A stretch of DNA of 64,000 bases. It comes from Chrysopilus asiliformis. Its lineage: Eukaryota > Arthropoda > Insecta > Diptera > Rhagionidae. Shown here in pieces: positions 1-11,152 of the stretch. Under the pieces are notes generated by a model. It was given only the letters and a program-made list of their open reading frames with translations. It searched no databases and was not told where the DNA came from. The position numbers and the translations under genes are program-made. The DNA lies in the NCBI GenBank assembly GCA_964034945.1, contig OZ035960.1:88253848-88317847 (forward strand), given 5' to 3'. Position 1 is the stretch's first letter. Each line of letters starts with the position of its first letter.

Positions 1-720
1 CTAAAAAGGTCGTAAACCAGATTTTTTTCTTCTTAGACTCAAGATATCTTATGTGAACAGCACACGGCTTTCTTATACATAATCTACGTTTCTGCTTAAT
101 TTACACTATAACCCGACAAGTAAAATTTGTTTATATAAAAATATGATTTTTTTTTACAAAATCTGAAACATCTCGATAACGGTAAAAGATATCGATTTAC
201 GGTAAAAGGCAAAAATGTAGAGAATTTTTATGTCTTCTTTTAACTGCCGAAAAACCGTTAGTTTACAAGCAATTCGCAAAAACCTATTTTTTTACATTTT
301 AACGGAGATATCTCAATAACGGTAAAGATAACGGATAACAGTAAACGACAAAATTTTGGGAGATATCATTCTCTTCAATTCATTCCATACATTGAACTAC
401 CGAAAACCCGTTAGTTTTCGAGAGAATCGCAAAAACTGATTCTTTTTTTTTTAATAAATGTATATCTACAGACCGGTTTGAGGTATCGCGTTCTAGTAAA
501 AGACAAAAGTGTGGGAATTGCAGAATTCGAAACGGGAGGTGATGTAAGGAAAATTTGAACTCCCTTCTGCCATTTTTCCTCGAAAAATTTGACAATCGAG
601 GGTTTTCGGGGCCGCTGATATGAATCTGGTGTTAGAATGGCAAAATTCGGAACGCAAGATCCTGAAGGCATAACCCAAATAGCATCGAAAAGCACGGGCA
701 CTTGAGGTTTATTCTTTGCG
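1..720 (+). repeat. Family C interspersed repeat, 5' part (copy 1)
   Basis: The stretch shares long blocks with 21480-22000 and 61380-61990: repeated phrases of the type 'cggtaaaagatatcg' and 'aaaaccgttagttt'. Around 500-700 it passes into family D-like text ('gaatctggtgttagaatgg'). The short open frames here have no recognisable domains and are not called as genes. Family names A to D are labels used only in this annotation. Confidence 0.6.
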
Positions 721-1819
721 ACTTAAAAATGCAGCAATTTACACAATCGGGTCTAAAGATTTAGACCTATAATTCACATCCGCGTGTAAGAATCGTAAAA
801 GTGACGAGAACGACACACTGATTAATAATGTGTCTGCAAAGCCACAATTGCTTTAGTGGGGAAATTAGTGATCGACGGTTCATCTTTGGGTCAATATTCG
901 CTTCATGGAAATCTTGCAGCGATAGAGCGGCATTTGACGGTTGTAGGGTCGATACACTGATTAGTTGTGGGACCTGAATGTCAGTTTGACTTTGAAGAAG
1001 CGTGTAATGCGAACAGGGTTGACACGGTTACCATTAGAGTTACCTGAAAGCCCTCACTTTACAAACAAAAGAAAAAAAGTTGTTGCCTTCAGCCGCCATA
1101 TACCCCATTGACATTTGATTCAAACAATTTCGCTTCGAGAATTAAATATCTTATTTCAGTCTAATAACTGAAGGAAATTGCATAAAAATTGGATAGCAGA
1201 CATTTTTGAGACAGTACAATTTTATTGGCATCAAAACTTCATTGGAAAAGATAAAAAAACAATTGACCGGCAGAATAAAATTAAAGAAATTTTTCGTTAA
1301 AAACAAAAAAATTTGATGGCCCATCAAAATCCGTTTAAATTTTAGATTCAATATTGTCGAAAATTTTTAGTTGCAAATAAAAACACGGCTTGCAATCGTA
1401 GGAAAAATCCATTATAAAATAATACTCCACAAAAAGTTTCCATTAATTTAACGCCATTAGATTTTTCTTGTTCGCTTTCTGTTTACGTTTTTATTTGTTC
1501 ATCTCTTTTCGGTCGGTAAGCTATGTAAGCATTTGAGGGAGAAAGAAAACTCCGCTCGAAGATTTGTGTGATATAATGCCGTCAGATGACGCTCGCATAA
1601 AGCTTGAAGCAGGTAATTTTGTTAATGCGGGCGTCTTTTTTGTGAAATTGAGCGTCAGAATTACGTTCTTGTGTCATAATTGCGGCGTGACAAACCAACC
1701 ACTGAAAAGTGTTCCCCCACTATGGATTCGCACAATGGCGATGTGCCCGCGACAAAAATCGTTTATCATCGCGATTTGCATGGTGACGAAATATGTGAAT
1801 AAAGACGACACGGTTTTTC
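721..1819. other. No recognisable feature
   Basis: AT-rich sequence. A 146-codon frame starts at 1564 but runs into the TTAA element at 1824 and has low-complexity, non-domain content. I see no gene, RNA or repeat I can support. Confidence 0.4.
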
Positions 1820-1823
1820 TTAA

Positions 1824-2195
1824 CACGTTGAGCGCCACGTGCCCACCGGTGAGCATTTTAATTTTTAATTTTCCACAAGTGACAACCGGTGGGCATTATT
1901 GGATGTCGATGGTGGGACAACATGACCACCCGTGGTCACACTACTTGTTTCATTTCGAGACATCGTGTCCAATAGTGGGAACCTTTTGCATATATTTACT
2001 TTGAGAAATATTAAGTTTGGTCCCAGGATGTAAACCTATTTTACTTGGAAATGGTACTACTTGCAATAAATCAATAACAATAAATAAAAAAAATGTTGGT
2101 CCCAGAATGTCACCCAAGGAATACCCGTTCGTAAGCACGCGGTCTACTGTGTAATTCAAAGAATGACCACCGGTGGGCACGTGGCGCTCAAAGTG
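1824..2195. mobile_element. TTAA-flanked (piggyBac-type) miniature element
   Basis: The left end reads CACGTTGAGCGCCACGTGCC and the right end is its inverse with one difference near the tip (CACTTTGAGCG). Both ends abut TTAA (1820-1823 and 2196-2199), the duplication made by piggyBac transposases. At 372 bp it is non-autonomous. No transposase fragment is visible inside. Confidence 0.8.
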
Positions 2196-3470
2196 TTAAA
2201 ATGCTATTTGGGAACGTTTTTAGTTATTTCTTTGTTTTAGCTAGTAGAGTATAAAAGCAATTATTTGGCATTTAGAAAAGTTTTTGAGCGCGCGAAGCGT
2301 TTTTTGTAAAAGGCATATTTGCCAAAAGTATCTTTCTGTCAAGTGTCCACTTTTGACAAAAAACTTTATGCAAAATGATCTTTTTGTAAAATACACTATT
2401 TGCGGCACGTCATTTTTGCCAAAGGAACTTTGATAAACATAACTTTTGCGAAGTCGCTTTCGGCCAATTGTCACTAAATCGGTTTCAACATCGACTTAAA
2501 TTACTTAAAATTTTTCGCAATTGTTTCGCAAACTATTTACTGCTAGTTCAACCAAATAATGGAATTTCAAGATTTTTACCTACACGATCGAACGAATGAA
2601 TTTAAATTCAGCACTTGGCGAATTCATCACGTACTCAATTGAATCTCGAGCTATCAGCATTTTTCCTAATCCAATATTATTAACTTTTGGCAACATCAAT
2701 CACAATCACAAAAGGAATATATTTTTTATATTTTAGAATAATTTACACTAAACATATTTTTTCGTCTGCAATTTCTTAAATCGTTTCCTTCTTTTCATGA
2801 CTAGACTAATAATGTTGGTTGCAAAATTCAAATAACCAAAGATAGACTTCACATCACAACAACTGGAAACTTTCAAAATTAAAATTTCGAAAAATAAAAA
2901 CAATAAACACGATTTTAGTTGCACCGAGCCATATATAAGTAAATACGTTTTTAATGACAATGAAATTATATAGGCCTAAAATGTAAATAAATCAACTTGA
3001 CCGACAAGTTTATTTTATGATGGGCAAAAATTTTTCTGCCTGCAATTTGGAAATTTTCCTCGGCGTTATGTAAATATCTTTAAAGAGTGCCAGTCAAGTG
3101 TAATTTTTCGAATGTGTACCTACCTATGCGATCCGAAAATCGCCATTGATCGTCTCAAAAGTGATAAACTGATAAATAAAAATGTCAATAAATTAGAAGC
3201 CAAATATTTTCTTGGCTTGGGAACACTAAAGTTGGACTCGGAGTGATTTTATCAACATTCATGTACGTCAATTGAAATGTTAGGAATAATTTTTTTTCTA
3301 TTATGCTGTTGTTTATTCTATGATCAGCTTAATTATTTTCTTGAGAAAAGAAGAAATATTTTTCTAGAATGATTTTTGGCCTCCTACCACATTGCAGTGA
3401 TTCATGTTAGGATTTACTACAAATAATAGCCGGGTCTATACACATAGATTAGAGACTTACTATAGATAAG
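2196..3470. other. No recognisable feature
   Basis: AT-rich intergenic or intronic DNA. Two minus-strand frames of 70-77 codons show no domain, splice context or codon bias worth calling. Confidence 0.4.
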
Positions 3471-3757
3471 ACACAAACGTGGTTTTCCGTTTGCCGCCTG
3501 TAGAAAGAAGTAGTCGACAGCATCATTCCGTAGTCGACAGCATCATTTCTCTCTTTTTATCATTTAGCTCAAATGGACTTGTTGAAAAAAATCATTTTGT
3601 AATACTCGCACAGAACAAACCAAAATATTGGACCAACACATACACAAGGGCCGCCAGCGGCCTTTCACAATTTCTTCAACTGTCAATGGCGATAGGTTTT
3701 TTTTTTTAGCAAAAAAAACACTTTTATTTCACTTGTTACGTTGCTTAAACAGAAAAA

Positions 3758-3943
3758 ATGCCTGGCAAGGAACATTTCAAATGCCTTGTTGCGGAATGTT
3801 CTGCCGACAATACGAAATCCCGAGAGTTTTGCATTTCTCACACAAAAGCAATTAGTGTCTTTACAAAGCAAATGAAACAGACGATAATGTACTCTTCTTC
3901 AGGGAAAAATTTTCTTACGCGTTTCCTAACTATATATCTCTAA
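3758..3943 (+). CDS. Small unidentified ORF (61 aa), doubtful
   Basis: ATG in an A-rich context (aaaaaATGCC) opens a 61-codon frame starting MPGKEHFKCLVAEC, with cysteines at residues 9, 14 and 25 and a histidine shortly after the last. A Cys-rich start of this kind could be the beginning of a small zinc-binding domain, but the spacing does not match a family I can name. The frame ends in AT-rich, non-coding-like text. It could be a gene fragment or chance. Confidence 0.15.
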   Translation: MPGKEHFKCLVAECSADNTKSREFCISHTKAISVFTKQMKQTIMYSSSGKNFLTRFLTIYL

Positions 3944-4107
3944 ACTATGCTATACATTTACGATTTTTTATCCCAAAAAAAATATATATACAAAATTCTA
4001 ACCATTATAAAGTAGGTACCTAAATTTTTTTTTCGAAAATTTGATAAAATTTTTCGATATTTATTCAGGAAACTCTCGACTTATAAAACATACGAAGTAT
4101 CGATATA

Positions 4108-4320
4108 CAGTACACTCGCGATTATATGGACATGAAATTTTAAGCTGTTCATATAACAGAGTATTTAATATCAAACATTTTCATATTTGAAGTTAAATAC
4201 TCTGTTATATGAACAGCTTAAGTTTTCATGTTCATATTTAATACAGCCGTTCATATAATAAAAAGTTCATATAATAACACGTTCATATAATAAAACGTTC
4301 ATATAATCGCGAGTCTATTG
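4108..4320. mobile_element. pogo-like miniature inverted-repeat element (213 bp)
   Basis: The left end CAGTACACTCGCGATTATAT pairs with the right end (about 4297-4320), and both sides are flanked by TA. The interior repeats 'gttcatataat'. TA duplication and tips of this kind fit the Tc1/mariner superfamily, probably the pogo branch. It has no coding capacity. Confidence 0.65.
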
Positions 4321-4564
4321 TATAATGCAAAATCTCGAAGTTTTACCCGCCCAAAAACTTTGCAAATCGAGGGTTTCCTGTAGTATTCCACAATTGCATA
4401 AATGCATTCTTTGTCAACGATTTTCACTTTCTTATACGAAGTACGTAGTAGGTAGTATAATTACTTTTTTGTACGTAGCATTGTGATAATGAAAAATTTC
4501 GATCTCTAATTTTTGCCTAAAAACCCATTTTCCAAACACACCCGAGTAGGTTGGAGTTATATTA

Positions 4565-5240
4565 CAAACATAAGAAAAGCTACAATCGCCAAATACTCTA
4601 TATGATGACACACAAAATATTTGTTTAAAAAAACTTCATTTGTATAGGATAGGGGAAAAGCAGTGGTCCGATTGGATTTTGATGTATGGAACGGTTATGT
4701 AAAATCATATTCTAAACCGATTTTACCTTAATACGACTCGCCGTTTTCGAGAAAATAGAAAAAAAATACTATTTGTATGGGGGAGGGGAAACGAGTGGTC
4801 CAGCTGGATTTTGACGTTGATAAATTTTTCGATACGATGCACAGTTTTCGAGAAAACAGGAAAAAAGTATTCCATTTTTATGGGAGAGGGGGAAGCAATG
4901 GTCCGATTGGATTTTGATGTATGGATGAGTTATGTAAGATTTTATTCTAAATAAATTTTGCTTTTATAAATTTTTCAATATAACTCACCGAGGAAGGTAT
5001 GGTCCAATTTTGCCAGTTCAAAAATTTAGCTTAGCCATTTACGAGAAACGCAATCATACAAAAAATTTCAGGACTCTAGCTCAATCCTTTCGAAAGTTAT
5101 GGTGTTCACGGACAGACAAACAGACGGGCGGAAATCAAAATCTTTTGTCATTCCTAACACCCTGGTGTAGTTCATTTTTGTGCCCGGTGATTGGTTCGCT
5201 GCCTTACAAACGGTCATATAAAGTATAAAAATGATTTCTG
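4565..5240 (+). repeat. Family A interspersed repeat (near full length)
   Basis: Order of blocks: 'gaaaagctacaattgccaa'; two to three degenerate copies of a module of about 145 bp ('attggattttgatgtatgg', 'gttatgtaaaatc', 'accgttttcgagaaaa', then a G-rich stretch); 'ctctagctcaatcc'; a short GACA-type run; 'cctaacaccctggtgtagtt'; 'acaaacgg'. Other copies lie at 7925-8260, 14780-15940 (interrupted), 19361-20010 (minus) and 46917-49905 (interrupted). This copy is an uninterrupted paralogue of the site hit by mariner at 48072. Confidence 0.75.
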
Positions 5241-5261
5241 CCTGTCAGTCTCTTAGTCTAT

Positions 5262-5420
5262 GTACCATATTTTTTTTATAATTTCAGCCAGAGAGGAGAA
5301 GACCCTTTAATGCTGAAGCATAGCTCAGGATGGACGGAAGAACGAAAGGAGATGTCGGTTTATGTTCTCCTTGAACCTCTACAGGTTATAGTCCGGGGGG
5401 AACACATCGGATGGTAAAAC
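5262..5420 (-). pseudogene. Non-LTR retrotransposon 3' remnant (jockey-clade RT C-terminus)
   Basis: Read on the minus strand, one frame contains LPSDVFPPDYNL and, after a stop, RFKENINRHLLSFF. This resembles the conserved C-terminal tail of jockey-type reverse transcriptase proteins. Stops and frame breaks show it is dead. An A-rich tail follows on the minus strand (the T-rich run near 5270). A second copy is at 12880-13080. Confidence 0.6.
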
Positions 5421-6341
5421 ATTCTTGTCGTTTTTATTTTATTTCTCAAATACTTGAGTTAGTCATGAAATTTTACAGTGGTATTGGGTCCTGGAAAAGG
5501 ACGATCCCATAAACTGTTGGTAGAATTCCGGTTGCCGGAACTGACCAAAATGGCAGCTTTTTAAAATTTGCTATTTCCTATACTTAACTCGATATCTCAA
5601 ACCGTTAACCAGATATACCGTTATTTCAAAAATTTCGGTTTTCTCGATTATCTTGGAAACGAAGGATTTTTTTGATTATTTTATATATAAGATGAATTGA
5701 AGAAAATTGAAATACCTACAAGTTTGCCCTTTATCGATATCCGCTGTCTTTAGCTCTGTTCTTAACCCGTCTAGAATTAGCAATTCCGCGTTAAGAACAA
5801 TCCAGGTTTATGTGAGGAAATTGCAAATATTTTGGCAAGCCTACAATTCATCAACGCGTGAAAATTGAAAAAATCCCAAGCCAATTTCCTCAAGTGGTCG
5901 GTTATCGAATTTTTTCTAGCAGTGTTTGGCAGACCGCTTGGATCTGCGGCTTCTGTATAATACTATATATGAAAAGTGGACAGAACGCAGAACGTTGAAT
6001 ACAACGGTCGTTAATGAGTTAAGGAAGAATTAAAAATATTAAAATTCTTAACATTTTTGCATTTGATCGTAAAACGATATCTTTTATCGTTAGCGAGTAT
6101 TAAAGATTTTGTAATAAATGGATGTTTTTATGTAAACTAATATTATATTCGTCGCTTTATAATGCATATTCGATGGGGACGTAGATTTTGTATGAAAAAA
6201 TCATATGCTGTTCACATCAAATATTTTTTTTCTTCCTTAAATAAATTTTTACATTCAATTTGGAAACAAAAACCACCAATAAGCAAATTCACTTTTAAAA
6301 TTACTAAAAAATAAATAATCAACAATTATTTATGCACTCAC
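5421..6341. other. No recognisable feature; probable first intron of the 6342-6451 gene
   Basis: No domain-bearing frame is visible on either strand. If the exon at 6342-6451 is real, this is downstream intron sequence. Confidence 0.35.
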
Positions 6342-6451
6342 CTGGTAATTGATAGCGGAGTCTCTTCATTTTTCTGATTAACAGCAACACTGGCGGCACG
6401 AGTGATACGTCTTGGTTTCGTGGATCCTTCCTTATAGCCCAAATTTTCCAT
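6342..6451 (-). CDS. Possible first coding exon of an unidentified gene
   Basis: On the minus strand an ATG at 6451 opens a frame beginning MENLGYKEGSTKPRR and continuing ITRAASVAVNQKNEE, then TPLSITR, and reaches a textbook donor (CCAG|GTGAGT) at 6341/6340 after 110 nt. The peptide is basic and Ser/Thr-rich, with no domain. The DNA is less AT-rich than its surroundings. A low-complexity N-terminus before a splice site is common in nuclear regulatory or lamina-type proteins, but I cannot assign a family. No following exon could be recognised further left in the window. A DRE-like promoter motif lies upstream at 7250. The call rests on codon content and the donor only. Confidence 0.4.
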
Positions 6452-7330
6452 CACAGCGGAAACCCCGGAACAAAACCACCGAACTTCGGCACCAACCGAA
6501 ACCAATAAAAAATCTAACTCACAATTTTTGAATTTTTACCAGAAAAACTCGAAATTCAAGCAATTTGTTTTTCGTGCACTCTTAATTTCTTCTACTTGAG
6601 TTTTTTTTTCAAACACCACAAATTGTAGTATTATTAACATAAAAAAAATTCTAGAAATGTTTAAATTAAATTAAAAGTCGCTTTAACATTTAAATCACTT
6701 TTGATCACCATTGATGCAATCCGCCACAGTGACACAACTCTAAAACGGAAACAAAATTAACTTCCGGATGAAATATTCGCACCCTCAACTTGGTGTGTCG
6801 TCACTGTTATGAATGAATATTCAATTGAATTTTTTTTCGATTTTTTTAATCTGTTTGAATTTTTTTTTGCACTTCCTCCGGTCGTTGTTACACTTCACTG
6901 ATTTATTTCAATTTTACTTGATTTCATTCAAATAAATTGAACGTTATTTTTTTCAACGCTGATTAATAAATTTCTAGATCGGATTGGAACAAATCTTCTT
7001 TTGAAACCGCAATTAAATCGCCGGTAAATCCAAATTTCAAAATTATGCACAAAATTGACGTCTTCGTTCGATTTATTGTTCGTTGACGATAGTATTATAT
7101 CACAAATATTAACATATATTGTAAGAAATCTTCCTCCTTTTTGAGAAAATAAAATAAAAATATTAAATCGTTTTATCAAATTCAAAATAAACACAAAGAT
7201 TTATCGGAAAAATATTTTTCTTGTGCTTCGATTTGTTTTGTTTGCGCACTATCGATAATGGCGACATCAGCACTGCATTATCATCGACTTCCGTTTCGGT
7301 TTGATCCATAATGAAGTTAGCCACCAATCA
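6452..7330 (-). promoter_or_regulatory. Possible 5' UTR / promoter region with a DRE-like motif
   Basis: TATCGATA at 7250-7257 matches the core of the Drosophila DNA-replication-related element (DRE), common in housekeeping promoters. It lies about 0.8 kb upstream of the candidate minus-strand exon. The 700 bp between are AT-rich and could be a 5' UTR with an intron. Single short motif, so weak. Confidence 0.25.
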
Positions 7331-7920
7331 AACAAATTTTTAAAAGACATTTTTCTGTCGATCGCTGCCAGATTTTATCAAATACTGTTCCGTTGGCCGT
7401 CAATGTGGCCACTATTTATACCTTTTGAAGTATTGGCGAGTGATTAAAATGACGATTTTTTTTATCCATTATCGATTAAGTCATCCTTTAAGAATGTTGA
7501 CGCAAGGAGTTTGAGCTTCTAATCAGGCAAATTGTTCAAACTGTGAAGTTGGGTGCGGTTATCTGTGTTTGTTTTTAGCAAAGAAGTGGGATCACGTATA
7601 GATTTGAACAATTTTAAGAAGGAAAGTAAATTTTTAACCATAAAAACCTGAAATCTTGCTAAGCCCACGCCATCAAAAAGAAAGATTTGTTAGCTGGATT
7701 TTTTTTAAAGATGCTTGACGTTGATATGATAGTCAAAGCCGGATTTATTTGCAAATTAATTGGCATGATTTCTTCATTTTTTTGTCTTTAAGTTTTGTAA
7801 TTCATTGATTTATTCTTATAACTCAGTAAAAAAATGCTTGGGATTACCAATAGTTTACCAACTTATCAAATTCTCCATTTAAAAAATTGTACAACAAATA
7901 TTTATTTTTGAAAACAAAAC
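7331..7920. other. No recognisable feature
   Basis: AT-rich sequence with no supported gene or repeat. Confidence 0.4.
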
Positions 7921-7924
7921 AAAA

Positions 7925-8260
7925 ACATAAGAAAAACTACAATTGCCAGTGGCTAATCGTAAAATATGATAATAGACAAAAGTTTATTTTAAAAAATCCA
8001 CTTGTATAGCAGATTGGAAAAGGAATGGTCTGATTGTATTTTGATGTATGGAACAGTTATGTAAAATCATATTCTAAACAGATTTTACCTTCATAAATTT
8101 TTCAATGCGACTCACCGTTTTCGAGAAAATTGAAAAAAAAAAGTATTAAGTTTGTATGAGGGATGGAGAGGGCGGGGATGAAGGGGGATTGGGGGTGGGG
8201 GAAGTAGATTTGTAGTATAGACAAGTTATGTAAAATCATGTTCTAAACACATTTTACTTA
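7925..8260 (+). repeat. Family A repeat, 5' part only
   Basis: Starts with 'gaaaaactacaattgccag' and carries one full module of about 145 bp plus a partial second. It breaks off before the GACA core and is followed directly by a family B copy. Confidence 0.65.
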
Positions 8261-8267
8261 TATTTAT

Positions 8268-8805
8268 ACCCGTATGGTGAAACCAAAGGGTATATTAACT
8301 TTGCCGTACCGTTTGTAACGCCAAGATTCCGTCATCACACACAAAAATGAATTACACCAGTGTGTTTAGAATGATCAAAATAATAATTAATTTTTGCATG
8401 TCCGTCCGTCTGTGGCGCGGATTGCGGGCGCACGCATTGAGCTAGAGACTTGAAATTTTGCTCAGATCCGTTTTTTGTAAAATGAAAGGCTAAGTTCGTT
8501 CATGGGCAAAAAGGGACCATTAGGGGGGGTACCCCCCATACGAACGATAACGATTTTTGCGAATATTTCAAAAACGGTGCATCTTATCCAAAAAGTGCAA
8601 GACCAAAAGTTATTTAGGATATGATTCTACATAAAACTCCCATACATGAAAATCCGATTGGAACAAATTTTAAAAAAATCTTGTTGGAAAGTTTGACCGC
8701 AAAGTGGAATTTTGGTACAACTGTTCGAATTTTGATACGAATATCACCATACGGGTCTCCAATGATTGCCAGATTGGTAATTATAGCTTTTGTTATGTTC
8801 TATTA
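8268..8805 (+). repeat. Family B interspersed repeat (full-length copy)
   Basis: Begins 'tatacccgtatggtgaaacc', then a GTCY run (tgtccgtccgtctg, near 8399), 'gagctagagacttg', a block of G runs ('ggggggtacccccc'), 'aaaacggtgcatcttatc', and closes with 'attgccagattgg' near 8768. Other copies are at 18350-18610, 23868-24190 and 34640-35190 (minus), with a related one at 26696-27240. The GTCY core and the 'tatacccgt' start resemble dipteran mini-me elements. Confidence 0.7.
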
Positions 8806-9210
8806 TATAAAAATGGAATCTTGCCTGTTGGTCTGTCTGAGATCACAAAACTCAAAAACTACTGGACCGATTTTAACGCGGTTTTTTGCAAAATGATCTG
8901 CGTTACCAGGAGCAGGTTTTTAGCTATGTTAGATTTTTAAAATTCGAAACAGAAGGTCCTGTAAGGATAACGCAAATATCCTTTTTCCCGTTTTCCCCGG
9001 GAAAATCGGCATTAGGGGGTTTCCGAGGTCACCGATCACGAATCCGGTGTTGGAATTTCAAAATGCGAAACAGGAGGTCCTGTAAGGATAACAGTTTTCC
9101 CCAAAAGTTTTTAAGTTATTTATTGTTTTTTGGCATTCTAAAATTTATACAAAAAACTTTAAGCTGGCAAAAATTTATACAAAAAACTTTAAGCTAGTAG
9201 AGTATAAAAA
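8806..9210 (+). repeat. Family D-like fragment with a short direct repeat
   Basis: Contains 'ggtcctgtaaggataac' twice (near 8955 and 9077), the same phrase that starts each 122-bp unit at 22150-22880. A 26-bp sequence ending 'aaaaaactttaagct' occurs twice (near 9140 and 9169). Confidence 0.55.
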
Positions 9211-10762
9211 TTTACTTTTATGACTAACATCTCCGGATTGGCAACCCTTCAAACAAGTATATCTTGATAAAAATTGTGAAATTAGATGGAACATCATGTC
9301 GTGAAAAAAGTGAGAAAAATAAACAAAATATCAAATACAGAGAATGTAAAGCACATTCCGAATAAAAAATTTCAGTGTGGCTTCGCCAAAATTCTGATTT
9401 CTTAATGGCATCAATACAAACAATCTCTGAAAGTTTCATTCAGTAATTCCAACGCATTTTGTTAGTGGTTGTTAATGATTTCATGGTACATGAATTTGTA
9501 GGGATGGGACGGGGAACCTTGGGTCAACTTACAAACTACAACTCGCTCTTTGATGCCACTAAGCTCCCCTGAAAGTTTCATTCAAATCGGTTTAGTGGTT
9601 CTTGAGTTTTACGCGAACAAACAGGCAGACACACAAGCCTATTATAAAATAGATAGAATCTTCTCATAAAATCAATGAAATCTTCAGAAAATCAATGAAA
9701 TATTCAATGTTTCATAGTATTTTTCCATAAATTTTTGCTTGCGTATAGGACCCGTGTTGGGTCCAGTATCGGTTACCCTGCCTTAATTAACAAATTGCAT
9801 GTAACGAAAAATAACAAAAGTTCTGATCTAAAGTCTTTTCAAACTGCTTTTTAAATGCGGAATTTCCTATAAAAGATTTGATAAATTTGCTTTCTTTATT
9901 TAATCTAACACCGTATTGTTTGATTAATAAAAAGTAGTGAGATATTTCAAAGAATTTATTCTACGTACAAACTTAAAAAAAAACCTCAATTTAAAAAAAC
10001 AATTTTTTTTATAAATATCAGAACAATATAATTATTAAGAAGTAAATTTACTTTAACGTCAAAAAATCTTTGGAATGAAGACCAGTTTCTTATTAGAAAT
10101 CATTTTCTATATACTCGTATCTCTACTATGAAACAAAAATGTTTAAGAGCTCTGACTTAAAGAGAGAAGCACGTGTTTAATTTAAAATCATTATTCATCA
10201 AATTTTAAGGTGACTTATCAAAAATCTCGATTTATCAATTTTTCATGTTATTCTTTCTATTTTAAAGCTGAAATTTGAACTATGCAAACGCGAAGATAAA
10301 TCGTGTCAATGGTTAGAATTTTAGAGATGATTTAATCGAAAAATATGACCTACGTGTTAAAAAATTGACAATATTACTAAATTTTGACAAAGTCCGTCAT
10401 AACTGATTTATTATTAATTTTAAATTCGTCGCAAAAAAAACAATACCATTAACGAAATTTAAAACATTTAAATAAAAAAATCCACACGGCAAAACATCCT
10501 GGAGTACTTTTCAATCCAAAAATGATATAGACGAAATTTTAAAACAATTTTGGACTAGAATTTGATACATGCGAATTATTGAAAATATTGTAATATTTTT
10601 TTCATAACACATGCATCGAAAATATGCCTTTCGAAGCCTCCGTAGCGGACCGAAAGTTGCGTTTTCGGTCCTAGGGGCGAAAGTGCGATCAGTTTCTCGT
10701 ACCACAGAGTAAGCAGTACAGCCATATATGCTTCTAACCGAAAATTTATGAATGAAACTTAA
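9211..10762. other. Mostly unrecognised; one retroelement-like 3' phrase
   Basis: At 9540-9655 the text 'gaaagtttcattcaaatcgg' followed by 'gtggttcttgagtttt' resembles degenerate retroelement 3' ends common in arthropods. The rest is AT-rich with no supported gene. The 103-codon minus frame at 10511-10822 shows no domain. Confidence 0.3.
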
Positions 10763-11152
10763 CGAGTGTGAAGTTAGCTGCACGAGGGAAGTGTGATTTA
10801 GTTGAGCATTGCCGATTTCCATTTTTTGTTATGTTGATTTTTTATTTCAGAGAAGAGAAATTTAAAAATTAAAATCTGTTTTGGCCAACATTTCACAGTA
10901 ATAAAACTAATTTATAAAATATAGTTGTTTTGTTTCTTTTAAAAATTTACTTCTGCTAAAGTCAGGGGGCTTCGCCCCCCACACCCCATTTTGCGTTACT
11001 CTCCAATACGAAAATCGCATTTAAATGCCATCTCGAGTCATATTTTCAGTGAATTCATCATGAAAAATTGTATACGCAACTCGGAGCGAGTCAACGATAT
11101 CACTCGTGTGATATTTGCGCTCGCTTCGCTCGTGCAGCTAACTTCACACTCG
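10763..11152. mobile_element. Foldback-type element with perfect 24-bp inverted ends
   Basis: The 24-bp left arm (10763-10786, starting CGAGTGTGAAGTTAGCTGCA) is exactly inverted at 11129-11152. The interior contains 'gggggcttcgcccccc' near 10974 and a Ser/Arg-codon-like 'cgctcgcttcgctcg'. I see no clear target duplication, so the class is unknown. Confidence 0.5.

Noticed and set aside
1564..2004. 146-codon plus-strand frame
   Set aside because: It runs into the TTAA element at 1824, so half of it is transposon terminal sequence.
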